Below are positions 23,265 through 35,435 of a stretch of 64,000 nt of DNA, one piece after another. The notes under the pieces are model-generated. The model made no database searches, was not told the DNA's origin, and saw nothing but the letters and a program-made list of their open reading frames with translations. The stretch is taken from assembly GCA_022925895.1 (NCBI GenBank), contig JAKSYS010000042.1, positions 108,348 to 172,347 on the forward strand, given 5' to 3'. Position numbers and translations under genes: made by a program. This DNA is from Fragilaria crotonensis (taxonomy: Eukaryota > Bacillariophyta > Fragilariophyceae > Fragilariales > Fragilariaceae). Numbering within the stretch: the stretch's first letter is position 1; each line of letters begins with the position of its first letter.

Positions 23265-25914
23265 TCAATACGACGAATCAATCAAATTCCGATTCCACGA
23301 TTTGGGCATTTGCTCCAGGATGCCCAAAATTTTTGTATCTTCAGTTGTACGTCCCTCCATGCCCTCCATTGACCTAAGAACCAGCTCATCGAATAAACCT
23401 GGAGGACATGCATTTCGCAGTTGCGCCAAGACAAAGCCATCGACTAGACCCGAAGCGGCACACTTGGCAAACAAAGTACGCAAAGGTCCTCGCGGCGTTT
23501 TGCCTCCTTCTTCGCCGGCAGCAGCTTGCCAATGGCCTTGAAGAGCGTGCCGTAAGTAATTTGATTGGGCTGTGCATGGGAGGAGCCACATAATTTGTGG
23601 AATGTTCGCATGGCCACTTCGAAGGCCTCACCTCGTCCTCCTTCCGGACCGTTGTAATAGGCACAACAGTTAATAACAGAGCTGAATGTCGTCGTGTCAG
23701 GGTGAATCTCACCACGGGCTTCGAGTCGTTCAATAATTTTTCGGCCTTCTGAACAGCATCCTCTCGACCACTGCGTCCCCATGCTTTGATCACAATATTG
23801 TACGATATCACGGAATGACGAAAGCCTCTTTCTTCGGTAGATAACGACTCCATGTGGTCCAATATCTGTTGAGCTCGTTCGGCTCCTCCTGTTTGCGCGT
23901 TGTTGGCCCACGCATTCAACACGTTGCAAAACGTAATTTCGTCAGGTTTAACATAATCATCACCCGCTTCATATTGAGATTCCATCCACTGCAGAATCTT
24001 TTCAGCTTTCAAGCCTGCGTCTGGATCGTTGCTGCGAGACCAGCAATTAACAAGAGTATTAAACACGATTCTGGAAGGGCGTGCGTGACCCATGCCTTTT
24101 GCATACAAGCGAATCATCCGGTCTACAGTTGTTTGGGCACGAGCGGCAGCTCCAACCGGGTCTCGTCGAACGAAGGCATCAATCAAAGTAACATAGCTAA
24201 TGGCGTTTGGTTTCACTGACTCATCTCCCGTCTTTTCAAAATCATCTTCCATGCGCTTCAGGATTGCGTCAGCTCTATCAAGAGCATCGTCATGACGACT
24301 ATTACTCCAGGCCCTCATTACTGTCGTCATGCAAATAGTATTCGGACGGACGGTGCTCTTCCCAGATCGATAAGCTTCCTCCATATTCTCAAGGACCTTT
24401 TCGGCATTTTGGGCAGCGTTGCTGACTCCAGATGTTGCCCAGGCCAACATGACACCGCCCCACGTTTTTTCATTGGGCTCCACGCCCTTTTCGCCTTCTT
24501 CCGATCTTCTGATCATCTCACTCAGTAGCCTCTGCGCTTGTTGAGCATGCCTTGACTTGTGCTTGCGATCCTTCATTCGTGCAATTGTACTTATAACGGC
24601 GTTGAATGTAATCGTTGTCGGATTGATACCTGTGATCTTCCCTTCTTCGTGCAATACATACATGTGTCGAATGACTCGTTCGGCCAAAGAAGCAGCATCT
24701 TGATCAAGGCTATTGCCAATCGCCGATATTGCTGTCGTGTAGGTTATGGCGCTGGGTTTGCAATAATATTTGTGATCAAGGTACTTCTTCTCCATCTCGT
24801 GCAGAATGTAAAGTGCTCTCGATGCTGCCATGCGACGCTCCTTGTGGCTTTTAGCTTTCGACCATGCCATAAGTACGGCCGTGTAGGCAACCATGTCGGG
24901 CTCCACACCATTCTTTTCCATCCTATTGAGGATTACTTCGGCCCTTCGAGCAAGATTATGTTCGCGACTCCTGGACAGGCCGCTAATAACAGCCGTGTAG
25001 GTTATGACATTTGGACGAAGAGAATCAACCTTACGACTCTGTAACATGTCTTCGCTGTCGTCATCTTCCAGAATTTCCAGTGCAGCGCCCAGTCGTTCCA
25101 TCTCGGTCAGGACAGCTTCGGCACGTTCCATAGCCCCACGAACGATGCCAGACCGTTGGCACCATGCATGTATTACGGACGTGAACACTTTTTTGCTGGG
25201 CGACATCCCTCGTTGTGCCATGCGACTTATGATCTCTTCAGCTCGCAGGGCGGATACATCTGTCAAATCATTGTCTTCTTCTGCCCATGCTTGACACACC
25301 AACATGTACGACGTTTCAGTGGGTTCCATGTCATCGTCTCCAGATTTATCATAGATTTCCTCCAATCGATCGAGCAGAGCCTGTGCTTTAGCCGCCGCCT
25401 GAGGATGTTCGGAATGAACCCATCCATGAATTACAGTATTGTAGCACCTTACGTCCGGTTTGACAACTACACCGGATCGTGCGGCATCCAATTTTTGCGC
25501 CTGATCCTCCATCAACCTGATATACTTTTCTTCCATAATTTCCAGAGCATCTTGCGCTTTTTGAACATCTCCCTCGGCTGCCATGTTTTGAAGATCCATG
25601 TTGAAACTAGAAGTAGATAGCTGAGGCCCCCAAAAGTTGTAGGCTTGGATATCGTTGGGATCGATGGGAGTCAGCGGCGGTTCAAAAAAGGACTGACCGC
25701 CACCAGAATATTTGCTAGCAAGCCAGGTGTTGGGTCGATCGCGGCCCAGGTAAGGGAGAAAGAAAGCGTACGTTGATATTGGGGAGAAGGATATCATTGC
25801 CATTAGGCATAGAAATTTGTTACTTGTGGCTCGTGCCGATGGTGTACAGCATTCGATTGCTCGTCGTCTCTTCCGTTGAGTCACTCCGTACTTGGCCGTT
25901 CGTGAGGAGAACAT
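23265..25914 (-). CDS. Pentatricopeptide-repeat (PPR) protein, frame-broken near the 3' end
   Basis: A single long frame from 25914 encodes at least eleven degenerate 35-residue repeats of the form xxTxNxVIxxWxxS...A..IL..ME, typical of PPR proteins that bind organellar RNA. The N-terminus has a basic stretch, a hydrophobic segment and AFFLP (TYAFF), resembling a bipartite plastid presequence. The repeat text leaves the main frame at about 23741, resumes one frame over with IIERLEARGEIHPDTTTF, and shifts again near 23520 to a frame ending at 23265 (LRNACPPGLFDELV). The first break sits on a run of five T (plus strand), so one missing base would restore the reading; the second is also a single-base shift. 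Either sequencing error or recent decay. Total about 880 residues if continuous. Confidence 0.8.
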
Positions 25915-26675
25915 AGATGCTGATGGTATCTAGATGTATATTCAGATCGTTTTGATGTTGTGTGGTGCAGGCGTTGATAGGGCGTCGATTCCTTCTCGCT
26001 GATCGATGTGGACTTCAGTGTGCCATGCATGGTCGAAGTTGAAGTCTCCCATAGCATCACTTCGTCGCAGTTCGAACAGTATAGCAACAGACACAGCATA
26101 CTGCGAGTACGCATGCGCAAGTACCATACCGGTACTTCTCTCCCGGCAGTACCTGTATAGTACTACAGTACATACTTACCATCATCCATCAGACCATCAG
26201 CAAAAAATCGACTGTTCCCTTGTGTTCAGTTGTTTGCTACCTGGTACAAGGTATCGGTACTAGCTACAGTAGCTAGGTAGTACACGTAAATCAACTTGCT
26301 ACAAGTTACCGGTACACACAAATCAACTTTCATTGTATTATGAGTACTGATACCTTACTAACCCTGGGGTCGGAAGCCGTATCCGAACGTCGACTCCGAG
26401 TTCAACTGTGTAGTACCGTACGCTACTTGTTACAGTACTCAATACACACAGTGAAAAAATTGTGGCAAGGACAACTGCTGCCAGCGGGCAAGACGTCAGA
26501 CGTCAGATGAATGATTTCGCGGAGTTTTCGATTTTCCAATAACGATCACAGAACATCGCTGAAATAAGAGTGAAACACTTTCGTCGGTGTGATCAGAACA
26601 GTATCGTCCACACCTAGTTCTCCAAACCACATCAGAAATCAAAACGCAACAGTAACCTTGCGCCGCAGACATACC
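25915..26675. other. Intergenic, GTAC-rich
   Basis: Divergent promoter space between the PPR gene and the UPF0301 gene. About 26100-26450 is dense in GTAC and TACCGGTAC words. No gene supported. Confidence 0.5.
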
Positions 26676-28017
26676 ATGTCAAAGGCCCCTCTCTATCGAC
26701 TGTTGTATCGCTCACTACTGAAGTCATCGAAGCCATTCTGCGATCCTTCTCCGAGCGCCAAAGTCTATTCCTGCCTTCTCCATCGCTCAGGCAAAGGGGA
26801 CCACATCAAGCGTCTCGATCCATCGAATGATAATGAAGGAAAGGAGAAAATGCGGCATCATTGATGGAAAGCCTTTCCCAAAATGTCCAAAGTCCATCCG
26901 GCCCGAATCTCACGTTCACCATTATCGTCGGCTCGTTCGCGAAGTCGTGGCGGGTAGTCCCTATGGAGATCGCATCATGCAATTTCCAAGTCAAGTAAAG
27001 ATGAATGCGTTGAGGGACGTGATTGCCCGTGAATTCCGTTTGGTCAATAGTCCTGTGAGTGAATCAGGACGCATACAATTAGCTTTTCTGGCGCTAAAGG
27101 AATTGAACGGAAGCTTGGAGGGAGCCAAATATTTGGAGGGACGGACCAATACAGGCCTCGATGAGGAAGGAATTCGGTTGCGGAATGAGGCGCAGGCAGC
27201 TCTTCATGTATCGCCTCTGCCATGGGATCCGGTTGAATGTGTGAAACCCGGGACTTTCTTAGTGGCGCATCCCTTTGTGTCAGGGTATTTTCACAGGACT
27301 GTGGTCTGCATTTTGGATCACAAAGACGACTCACCCGAGACCGGCGGTGGCACCTACGGTCTGGTTGTCAATCGCGTTGGACGATCCCCCAAAACAGGGA
27401 AGCACGTTACGTTGCATGACGTCTTGCGCACAGTCCCTCCACAACTGTCCGAAGCTTTTGGTCAAACTATGATTCGAGATGGTGGGCCAGTTCACATGTC
27501 ATTACAAATGATTCATGCGACGACAGAGGCCGTGACCCACGTTGGAGGAAATGTCTTGTCGATGGTGACTGATGGGGAAAGTAGTACCGCGTTGAATACT
27601 GACCGTGCCATATATTTTGAAGGTGATGTCGTTAAAGCAGCTGAGGCTGTGAAGAATGGAATGCTACAACCAAGTACGTTTTTAAGCTTTGTGCTCATCT
27701 TGACTCATTCCGCCAGCACATATTCCTGACGCGCCGCTCCTTCTAATGATGCAGGTGACGTTTGCTTCTATGCGGGTGCCAGTTGTTGGGAAGCCCGCCA
27801 ACTTGAGAGTGAGATCGAGCGCGGCTTTTGGATTCCCTGCCGAGGGCCACCAGAGATCGCCCTTACTGGCAAGTGCGATCACCAGCAATCCAACAGTCGC
27901 GATGATTTGTGGCTAAGTATGCTTTCTGCTTGTGGACAAGAGGAAGCCAATTTAGCGCATCTACTAGTGGACGCTGATGATGTGGAAGTGGTTCCATGTG
28001 ACTTAGTGGCGGCGTAG
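26676..28017 (+). CDS. UPF0301 / YqgE-AlgH domain protein, frame change near the N-terminus
   Basis: The domain reads PGTFLVAHPFVSGYFHRTVVCILDHKDD, GTYGLVVNRVG, IRDGGPVHMSLQMIH, AIYFEGDV, and after an 81-nt intron (27674-27754, GTACGT..GCAG with a CTAAT branch-like site) DVCFYAGASCWEARQLESEIERGFW. These are the successive conserved blocks of the bacterial-type YqgE/AlgH fold, function unknown, common in plastid-bearing algae. The preceding 150 residues (HHYRRLVREVV, FPSQVKMNALRDVIAREFR) are a family-typical extension. The likely start MSKAPLYRLLYRSLL (26676) lies in another frame that stops at 26864; the domain frame is open from 26722. One indel or an unrecognised short intron between 26760 and 26864 must join them. 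About 420 residues. Confidence 0.75.
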
Positions 28018-31000
28018 TTTGACTCATGTGAGACTCGAGGATGGACTGGACTTTCATTTGATTTTGTGGTTCCAGGGTTTTCAGAAGTCTGCGTGCTTAT
28101 AGGTTCATCCTTTTCAGAAGTAGTCCTACAATACTGTGAGTACTATGTCTCATGCTGCCAGTAGCCATTCGAAACGACCAGGAAGGTCAACAATTAGCAA
28201 TTAGGAATAGACCCACAGCATTCAGGATACAACGACCATTAGTTTTTGTCACATGCTTGTCGTTTATTTTTTCCTATGTACAAAGTTCATCAATAACACA
28301 GAACCATTGCAGCAAAGAATCAACAACATAACTAGATAACACCATGATGAGACCTGTCCGAAGGTCAAAAGGCTTCAACTGTGATGGGCTACTTTGATTT
28401 TTGTGATGTTTCAAATATGTTTTCTTTAAACTTGACAATGGACGTGGCAGGTCTCCAGTTACCAAGGTCTACGGTCCGTGATCTGTGCGGCACGGCCATT
28501 TTGTAGCTAGCGCAAGACTTCCGTTGTTGTCATCCACATGTTTGCTTGGAATGGCTTTCCTTGCTGGTGGATTCGCGAGAGTCGCCTAGGCTATTTTGCA
28601 CCGGCCGAATGCGTATGGCATGCATGAACAAACATCGCCGCTTGCTACACGAGAAGGTAAGTCATTATCTACCCTGTAAGGAGTCCTGAATACGTGGGGT
28701 GCTTGCCTGTTAGCACAGACTTTGGGACGGTGTCTGGGTTCGCGTTCAATGGCTAGACAGAAAAAATATCACAATTGTCACTGTTGCGATTTATTGTGAA
28801 CACGTGTGCATGAGCGAGTCCATCCAGAATGATCTAAAAATGGCGGCAAAATCTTGGGAGAGATGTCTTCTAGTATTATTGCCATGCTTCTGGACTGCTA
28901 GGAAGTCCATCGCAAAGGGATTCTTTATGGAGACACCAGGTACACCACTAATGTGGCATACTCCGAGTACCTCTACTAGGTACCGCTGCATGTACGCTTA
29001 ACTAAACTCACAGAACGCAAGCTCTATCCCATAGCCATCATGTATGCCAACACTTTTCAATCTTAATCAATTATTGTTGATTAAATCAATGCTGTCGTCT
29101 GCATCAGCACCAACAATTCACAATCAGAATCCTGATCACTACTACTATGATGGACATTCCCAATGACAACAATTATGAAACTGGGAGTGATAAGGACATG
29201 AAATTACCATGTGCATTACTGTAGTTCTACAGCAATCAACTGTGAATACAACGCACGCTTTGAGAACAACAGTACCAGCAGCGACAGTCTTGAAGCCTAT
29301 ACGCAACCAAAAAGTCATTTTTATCATAAAGAGGCCATGGCATGCACCCCGAAAAGGATTGCCTTGGATTGAAGGTGGCTCATCTGAGAGTGCAAATCTT
29401 CATGGATTGACACTTTGAGATGATGTTTGACAGCACTTTACAGATTTTCCTTTTTAGAAGCTGATGCAACTGACAGGAAAGGTGACATCCAATGAAGCAG
29501 CAGTCCTTGTGCCTAGGACTAGTTTGGAAATCTTTGCCTATAGAGTTTCAACATATGCTATCTTTGACTTCTCTCAGGTTTTGAAGCACTGACAGGAGCA
29601 AATGTACCATACCAAGCTGAACTCATTCATTAGGAGGCATACTTGCTAGATGTCCCTGGTGCTGTCTAACTTGTCCCTATGGGTGGCAGGAATTGCACAA
29701 CAAATCAGCAGACGAAAGTAACGACCCAACAGTGGTACTTGAGACAAACCCTAATAACAATGCATTTTTGGTTTCGGCATGCCTTATTTGAAAAGAAGAG
29801 CTTGACGAGAACTTTTTGATTGATAGGACGTTTGTGGAAGACTTGGAACATTCCGCACACTTTATTCCATTTTGTGTTTTGACCAGCGCTTTGCTTGCAC
29901 CACTTGCTGTGCTGGTTAGGATCTATCCAGCACCATATTCACAGCTTGTGAAGGGCTTACAATGACATGCTGGAGAGATTCTGAAAAGCATTACATTGTA
30001 TGTCAGGAACCTGGCAGAAAAGATGTGATGTGCATTTCTTATTGATGCAGGCACACCTGCAGCCAGGTAATCACCTGCCCTTTTTGGGCAATCCCTTATG
30101 AAGATTAGCAAGAAACATAATGACTCACCAGTGTTTATTCATGCATGGCATGTGTTGTGTGTCAGAGGGGGGAATGGACAATCATGATATGTTTGCAAGA
30201 TAGTACAAGAATCAAGCACTCAATGATGACACCACTTTAAATTATCAAGAACAAGTATGCACATGTCACAAAAGTTTTCGTCAATGTCCAATGATGACAG
30301 TGTTTCCATGAATCATGGCTGAGTAGTTGCTCTTGCAAACTCAGAGAATCCAGTTGTACGACATCACAAGCTCACCAACACACTCGCATTTTCTACGCTG
30401 CTGCACAAGAATGAACAAAACCAAGATGGTGACCCCCATTATCCCATAAAGAAGTAGAAGCAAAAGTCAGAACTTGTAATGTGAATTGAAAACTCGTGAG
30501 AGGAATAGTTTACTCGGTATATGCTGTATTGCTGTATATATATATGCAATTGTCACCTTGCATGTTATCCTTTTTGGGAACACAGTACAAATACACTATA
30601 TATATGATGTAAGATACCTGATACCATACTCGGAGTACTGTATACACATGATACAATCAGAGTCTACAAAGAAATGCTTCGTACTGTATACCACAGTACT
30701 GTATGGGCATAGCCGTTGGGAAACATTTTTCGAGGTATACAAAGATACAAAGTGTACATTTTTTTATGAACTCCGAACTCCGGCGGTATGTATTTTGCTT
30801 ACTATCATTATGGGCGAGTAAATTGTACTGCGTACTGTATGTTGCGCTTGTGCCCACGGAATACTGACGCTCTTTGATTTGTCAAGGCTTCAAATCTGAC
30901 CGTGGACAGCAGCACTCACGAATCACGAACGCAACACCGGTACTTGGCTCTTGTAGTAGAGTCACTTAAAGTCACCGGTCACCACTACTCCATCGCTGCG

Positions 31001-31054
31001 TTGCCCATAACTTGACGAGTTGCACCTTTGTTTGCTATCTGCGGCGCTATTAGC
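28018..31054. other. 3-kb stretch without recognisable genes
   Basis: No frame above 111 codons and none with a known domain. About 29040-30340 is poor in CpG (I counted roughly 15 in 1,300 bases) and rich in TG/CA, like the repeat at the left edge of the window, suggesting an old methylated transposon. No terminal repeats were found. The part after 30480 is AT-rich with ATATAT and GTAC words and probably belongs to the promoter side of the next gene. Confidence 0.5.
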
Positions 31055-31991
31055 ATGAACATCTTTCGCCTCGCTGGAGACATGTCTCATGTCTTCAGCA
31101 TCATTGTATTGTTGTTGCGAGTAAGGGTGGCAAAGAATGCGCAAGGTACGAAAAATAAAACAGATTCGGTTTCAGCAATAATTTCCAATGATAACGGTCG
31201 ACAGACGTGCGGATTTACCACATTGCAAAACTCTGAACATGACTATCGTTTGATCGCCTTCGTGTTGTGGTAAATGGCGCAACCCGCTAACATTCTCACG
31301 TCTTCTCTCGTCTCAGGTATATCTGTCCGAACGCATGAGCTTTTCCTCTTGGTATTCGTCATGCGGTATCTGGATCTGTTCACGACGTTTTACTCGATCT
31401 ACAACTCAGTTATGAAGGTCTTGTACATCGGTACTACTGCTTCCATCATTTACACCATCAAGTTCCAAGAGCCGATCAAGTCTACCTACGATAAGGCTCA
31501 GGATACCTTCTTGCACTGGAAATTTGCTGCGGCCCCTTGTCTTGTACTTGCTGTCATTACGCATTTGATCGGTGCTGGGTTCGGAAACTTTGACATTATG
31601 GAACTCCTTTGGACGTTCTCAATTTACTTGGAATCCATTGCCATTTTGCCCCAACTTATTGTCTTGCAACGTTACCGTGAAGTGGAGAACTTGACGGGGA
31701 ACTACATCTTCTTCATGGGTGCTTACAGAGCTCTGTACATCCTCAACTGGATTTATCGTGCTCATACAGAAAAAAACTACAAGCATCATTGGGTGGTGTA
31801 CTTTTGTGGTGTTCTTCAGACATTGCTTTATGCTGATTTCTTTTATTATTATGTCAAGAGGTGAGTCTTCTGATGCGTTGGCTGTTGGTGTTGCAATTAT
31901 AACCGATCTTTTCCTTACACGTTCTCTTCATTATCCTTACAGCAAGTCAAGCGGGGGACGTTTCACGTTGCCCACAGCTGGCAACGCATAG
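31055..31991 (+). CDS. ERD2: ER lumen protein-retaining (KDEL) receptor
   Basis: Exons 31055-31145, 31317-31860 and 31943-31991 are joined by 171-nt and 82-nt GT-AG introns with consistent phases, giving about 227 residues, close to the usual 210-220. ERD2 is the seven-helix Golgi receptor that binds KDEL-like C-termini of escaped ER proteins and returns them in COPI vesicles. The start MNIFRLAGDMSHVFSIIVLLL, the block FVMRYLDLFTTFYSIYNSVMKV, the helix with LESIAILPQLIVLQRYREVENLT and GAYRALYILNWIYR are hallmark segments. The C-terminal tail after YYYVK is short and polar, as expected for the cytosolic tail. Sequence is intact. Converges on the next gene with 82 bases between stops. Confidence 0.95.
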
Positions 31992-32073
31992 GCGCTTAGC
32001 TACATTCTTGAGGGTGTGAATGATTGTAGCCTAGAGTAGTTTACCATTTCTTAGAGGAATGACATTTCCACAT

Positions 32074-32784
32074 TCACCGCTTGCGACCCATGCCTCTCAT
32101 TCCCTTCTTCATCTGCACTTCTTTCAAGTTTTTTCGTTGAGTCTTGTTCATAACCTGCAAACCCTCAACTTGCAGGATACTGCGCATAGAAGTTTGATCC
32201 TGAGGAATAGGCCTTCCCTCCAGTTTGCGTCGGCGAACCACTTGATGCATCACTTCCACACCTTGGAATTGCTGCAACATGACGTTGATGTCCTCGACCG
32301 ATGCGCCGCTTTTAACAGAAACTTTCAATTTATCAGTCCTCGGCATTTCCAGTAACTCAGATGCCGTTGCGTTGGCCCCGATAACCTCAATAATGGCCTT
32401 CGAGATGCCGTTCATCTGTTTGGCTGACTTGACTTGACTGATATTGGTCATCCCAGGAATCTTGGTTCTCCACGAGTCCACGACCAAGCTAAGATCATCT
32501 TGAAAATCTTTGATTGTCCACCTCTCGGAATTCGCCATCTTTTCCAATTGATTGGCAAACTGCTCCTGTGCTTTTCGTTCCTGTCGATCAGTGAAAGAAT
32601 TCTTGATGCGACCGAAGAATCCAGGATTTTCATCTGAATCCGACGTTGAGGAAAACTGGCGGAGATGGTGCGCCGGAGTTGTGCTTTGCAAGGCTGCCGC
32701 TCCCGCTCGCTGCCCTCGTTGCAAGAACACTGTCCGGCCTGCAATGACTGTGGCATATCGTAAGGACATCATAACCAGAAGCAA
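32074..32784 (-). CDS. Probable mitochondrial SRP54 M-domain-like protein
   Basis: Single exon, 236 residues. The first 45 residues are basic, without acids, rich in R/A/S/Q and end RQFSST, a good mitochondrial presequence with a processing-site look. After a charged helix (FTDRQERKAQEQFANQLEKM) comes WTIKDFQDDLSLVV, PGM, a helical pair, then DKLKVSVKSGASVEDINVMLQQFQGVEVM and a basic, methionine-containing tail (KKGMRGMGRKR). This matches the order of the SRP54/Ffh M domain: FTLRDMYEQ, loop with PG, R-IA-GSG-V-VN-LL-F, basic/Met end. The GTPase (NG) domain is absent. Role is inferred only: perhaps RNA- or nascent-chain binding at organellar ribosomes. Alternative starts at the internal methionines are possible. 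Confidence 0.55.
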   Translation of the reverse strand: MLLVMMSLRYATVIAGRTVFLQRGQRAGAAALQSTTPAHHLRQFSSTSDSDENPGFFGRIKNSFTDRQERKAQEQFANQLEKMANSERWTIKDFQDDLSLVVDSWRTKIPGMTNISQVKSAKQMNGISKAIIEVIGANATASELLEMPRTDKLKVSVKSGASVEDINVMLQQFQGVEVMHQVVRRRKLEGRPIPQDQTSMRSILQVEGLQVMNKTQRKNLKEVQMKKGMRGMGRKR

Positions 32785-33335
32785 CGATCGACTTTAGTGG
32801 TTTGACTTCAAAACGTTGAATCCGCGGCCACTTCGTGTTTGCCATGATCTTCTTTCGCCAGCGGTGTAGCGGGTCTTGGTGTCTTGGACCTCGATCTACC
32901 GTGATGCAGAATGGAGTAGAACAAACATTCCCTTTCTGTTGAAAACGTCATACTTGGAGACAAGCATGAAACGTAGAATATGGAATCACTCACTATTCAG
33001 GATCGACGACCAGACATGCAAACCAATTCGAGGCGACGGAGACAACTGACGTACTGGAGTACTGTACCAGGTACTTGTATTCTTTTTATACTGTACTCCA
33101 GTATTCTGGTCCGAGTATGACATACATTCCTGTAATCTGAACGCGACCTTACAGAGAAGTGAAGACAACTAGCTGAACAACTGATGGTGTCTCGATAGAC
33201 ACGTGCATTTTAACGCCAGATCGCGCTTTGACAGTGTATAGTTCACAGCAGATTGATTGAGAAGAGGGAAGAGGTTCTTGTTTAGCAATGTTAACCTTTC
33301 GATGACTGCATGTGCAGTTTCACACAGTCTACCGT
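32785..33335. other. Intergenic
   Basis: Promoter side of the SRP-like gene and 3' side of the START-like gene. A GTAC/TACTGGAGTACTGTACC cluster occurs near 33050-33120. No gene supported. Confidence 0.45.
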
Positions 33336-34283
33336 CTATTCATTCTGGAGATATTTGGCCATGGTTTCATCCTCGCCCCAAATCATGGCTGGGGCTACCG
33401 ACTGCCGGTCAAAATGCACCGTGCGCCGTACACTTTCTTGAAGGCTCGCTCGAGACTGTCTATTTGCCGACACACCCTTTTCTCCTACAGTCATGGCAGC
33501 TCTTTTGACAGCTCGTAAATTCGTAGGAACATCTTCGCGGATGCGCCATTCCAAGGCTGCAACAGGAACGGGTCCTTTGGGACGCACCAACACCTTGTAG
33601 GTCAGCTGCGTCATTTCTTCACCGTTTTCGCCCGCAACCTCCGTTGCAGTCCATTCCCCGTCAAAATTCGTGAAGAACATGCTGTCCACGCATTTAAACA
33701 GGATTTTTCGCTGTTGCAGGGTACCTGCTGTGTATTGTGAGGATGGCGCAGCCGCGACCACCAGTTCGGTCATGTCCATCGTCACGTCCGCTCCAAATTC
33801 GAAACCAATAATTTTTTGAGCCCCTTTCTGATACAGTCGGCACTGATGCTTTCCATCACCTGGAACTCCTCGACCACTTGAAGACACAATTCTGCTCTCC
33901 ACTAGATTGGGAACGTGTACTGCGAGCCTATTGTAATCAGTCAGAATGGCCCAAACGTCTGACAGCGGGTTGGGGACTGTAATTTCTCCCGAAATCTGTC
34001 GGGAATTCGCAGAAGTTCTCTCTATCATCACAGCAACCAGTTCGCAAGAATCTTCGTCTTCGAGATCCTTGTTTTCAGTTCCACCGAACCACAAGACTTT
34101 TAGTGCAGTAGGATGTCGTTGCATATGATTTAACACAATGGAAGTTGAATCAACAACATGTGAACCGTGTCGTGGTGTAATACGCGGAAGGAGGAAAGAG
34201 GTCACAGGGCTTGCTACCACCACAGTGGCAATTAGGAGCGATAGCGGTAGCCGAGCCCGTCGATAAGTGGATTCTTGCAGCAT
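33336..34283 (-). CDS. START/SRPBCC (polyketide cyclase-COQ10-like) protein, likely plastid
   Basis: Single exon, 315 residues. The N-terminus (LPLSLLIATVVVASPVTSFLLP) is a signal peptide followed by a phenylalanine-type transit junction, suggesting plastid import. From about residue 90, ISGEITVPNPLSDVWAILTDYNRLAVHVPNLVESRIV is the diagnostic first strand-helix of the SRPBCC fold (I.apPe.VW..LTDy..l..fiPnl..S.v), followed by CRLYQKGAQKIIGFEFGADVTMD and DGEWTATEV..GEEMTQLTYKVLVRPKGPVP near 225-260. Members bind hydrophobic ligands in a deep cavity; related plant and algal plastid proteins are poorly characterised. The specific ligand cannot be read from the sequence. Confidence 0.75.
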   Translation of the reverse strand: MLQESTYRRARLPLSLLIATVVVASPVTSFLLPRITPRHGSHVVDSTSIVLNHMQRHPTALKVLWFGGTENKDLEDEDSCELVAVMIERTSANSRQISGEITVPNPLSDVWAILTDYNRLAVHVPNLVESRIVSSSGRGVPGDGKHQCRLYQKGAQKIIGFEFGADVTMDMTELVVAAAPSSQYTAGTLQQRKILFKCVDSMFFTNFDGEWTATEVAGENGEEMTQLTYKVLVRPKGPVPVAALEWRIREDVPTNLRAVKRAAMTVGEKGVSANRQSRASLQESVRRTVHFDRQSVAPAMIWGEDETMAKYLQNE

Positions 34284-35435
34284 TTCCTAGTAATGGATGA
34301 GATGGATGCAGTAAACTAAACGTTGTGGCACACTGCATTAATGCCGGCATGCGGGAAATGGCGAACAGTTGTGCAGGTGGAATGCTGAGAGCCGAGACAG
34401 ACTACTGCGGTTGCGTGTGCGGAAGAAAGAAAAAACGACTACCAACGCACATAGACAGTGTCAAGTGTCAAGGCAAGGATGACGGACACCCAGATGACGA
34501 GGGACCTCCACCACGTGCTATTGCCCTCTTCAGTGACATGGTGCGAAGAAGCGCCTCGTACGGCGGATGGCGGACGTTCACGGCTACCGGTGGGCATGGT
34601 AATTCTCCAGTACATGCATACAGTCTACTGTCGGTACGGAGTTCCTTGTACGGCGTAGTCTACCGGTAGCTTAAGAATTCAATGCACTGGCGTGCAGTGT
34701 ACAATACCAGATACAACGAATGTACACAACGTACCGGTACTAGTACCTAGTACTGCTGTCCACCAGAGTACTTGTACGCCGACGTCCGATCACCCAACAC
34801 CCAACATTTATGCTGCTACCAAGTACTGGTACTACAAGTACTTGTTATACCGTTGAGTAAAGCGTATCGGAGATCGGAGTACTCTCTGTATTCTGTCTGC
34901 AGATCTCTCATACCGACCCAGCGTACACGTACTGGTTTACTAGCCGTATCATTGAGTACATCTTTCGTAAGCTTGCAAAAGCTGACCCCTGTCGACTCGG
35001 ACGTCGAAGTAATTAAATAGCGGCATCCATTTGATGTACCCCAGAATCACTGGAGGTGATCGATATTTGGATTCGACTGTTGTTGACCAACGTCGTTCAC
35101 GAGCGGATCATTTTTTTCATACTAGTACTACAGTAATGCTGGAATAGGTCTACTAGAGTGGGTGTTATACCGTTCTGAGCCATCCATGGTTAAAGATTCT
35201 AACGAGGAATACATCCTGGTTATGTTGTGGCTGGATTGGGATAGGCTTTTACGCCAATTGCCTCCCTTCCTCTCAATCGAAGCAACGACAGTGGTCAAGA
35301 TGATCAAAATGGAAAGGCAATGGTAACTCCTATTGTTTCAGAACCAGGTCCTGTCGTCTCCTGTATATTCATCGTAGGCAGACGATAGATGAATGAAACT
35401 TCAAACTTCGTAACAGCAAGCGAGCAAATTCAACG
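34284..35435. other. Intergenic, GTAC-rich
   Basis: More than 1 kb without a supportable gene. About 34600-34960 is dense in GTAC words (for example TACCGGTACTAGTACCTAGTAC). It separates two genes transcribed on the minus strand and so contains the promoter of the START-like gene. Confidence 0.5.

Noticed and set aside
23854-25620. Several plus-strand frames of 120-160 codons opposite the PPR gene
   Set aside because: Antisense shadows of the repeat-rich coding strand with no independent domain.
26763-26790. A 28-nt GT..CTCAG segment that would join the two frames of the UPF0301 gene
   Set aside because: Too short for a credible intron, and it would remove the LLHR block that I recall in homologues. 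Treated as a frame break.
30486-30821. 111-codon plus-strand frame with hydrophobic stretches
   Set aside because: AT-rich sequence with ATATAT and GTAC words gives hydrophobic codons by chance. No homology and no start context.
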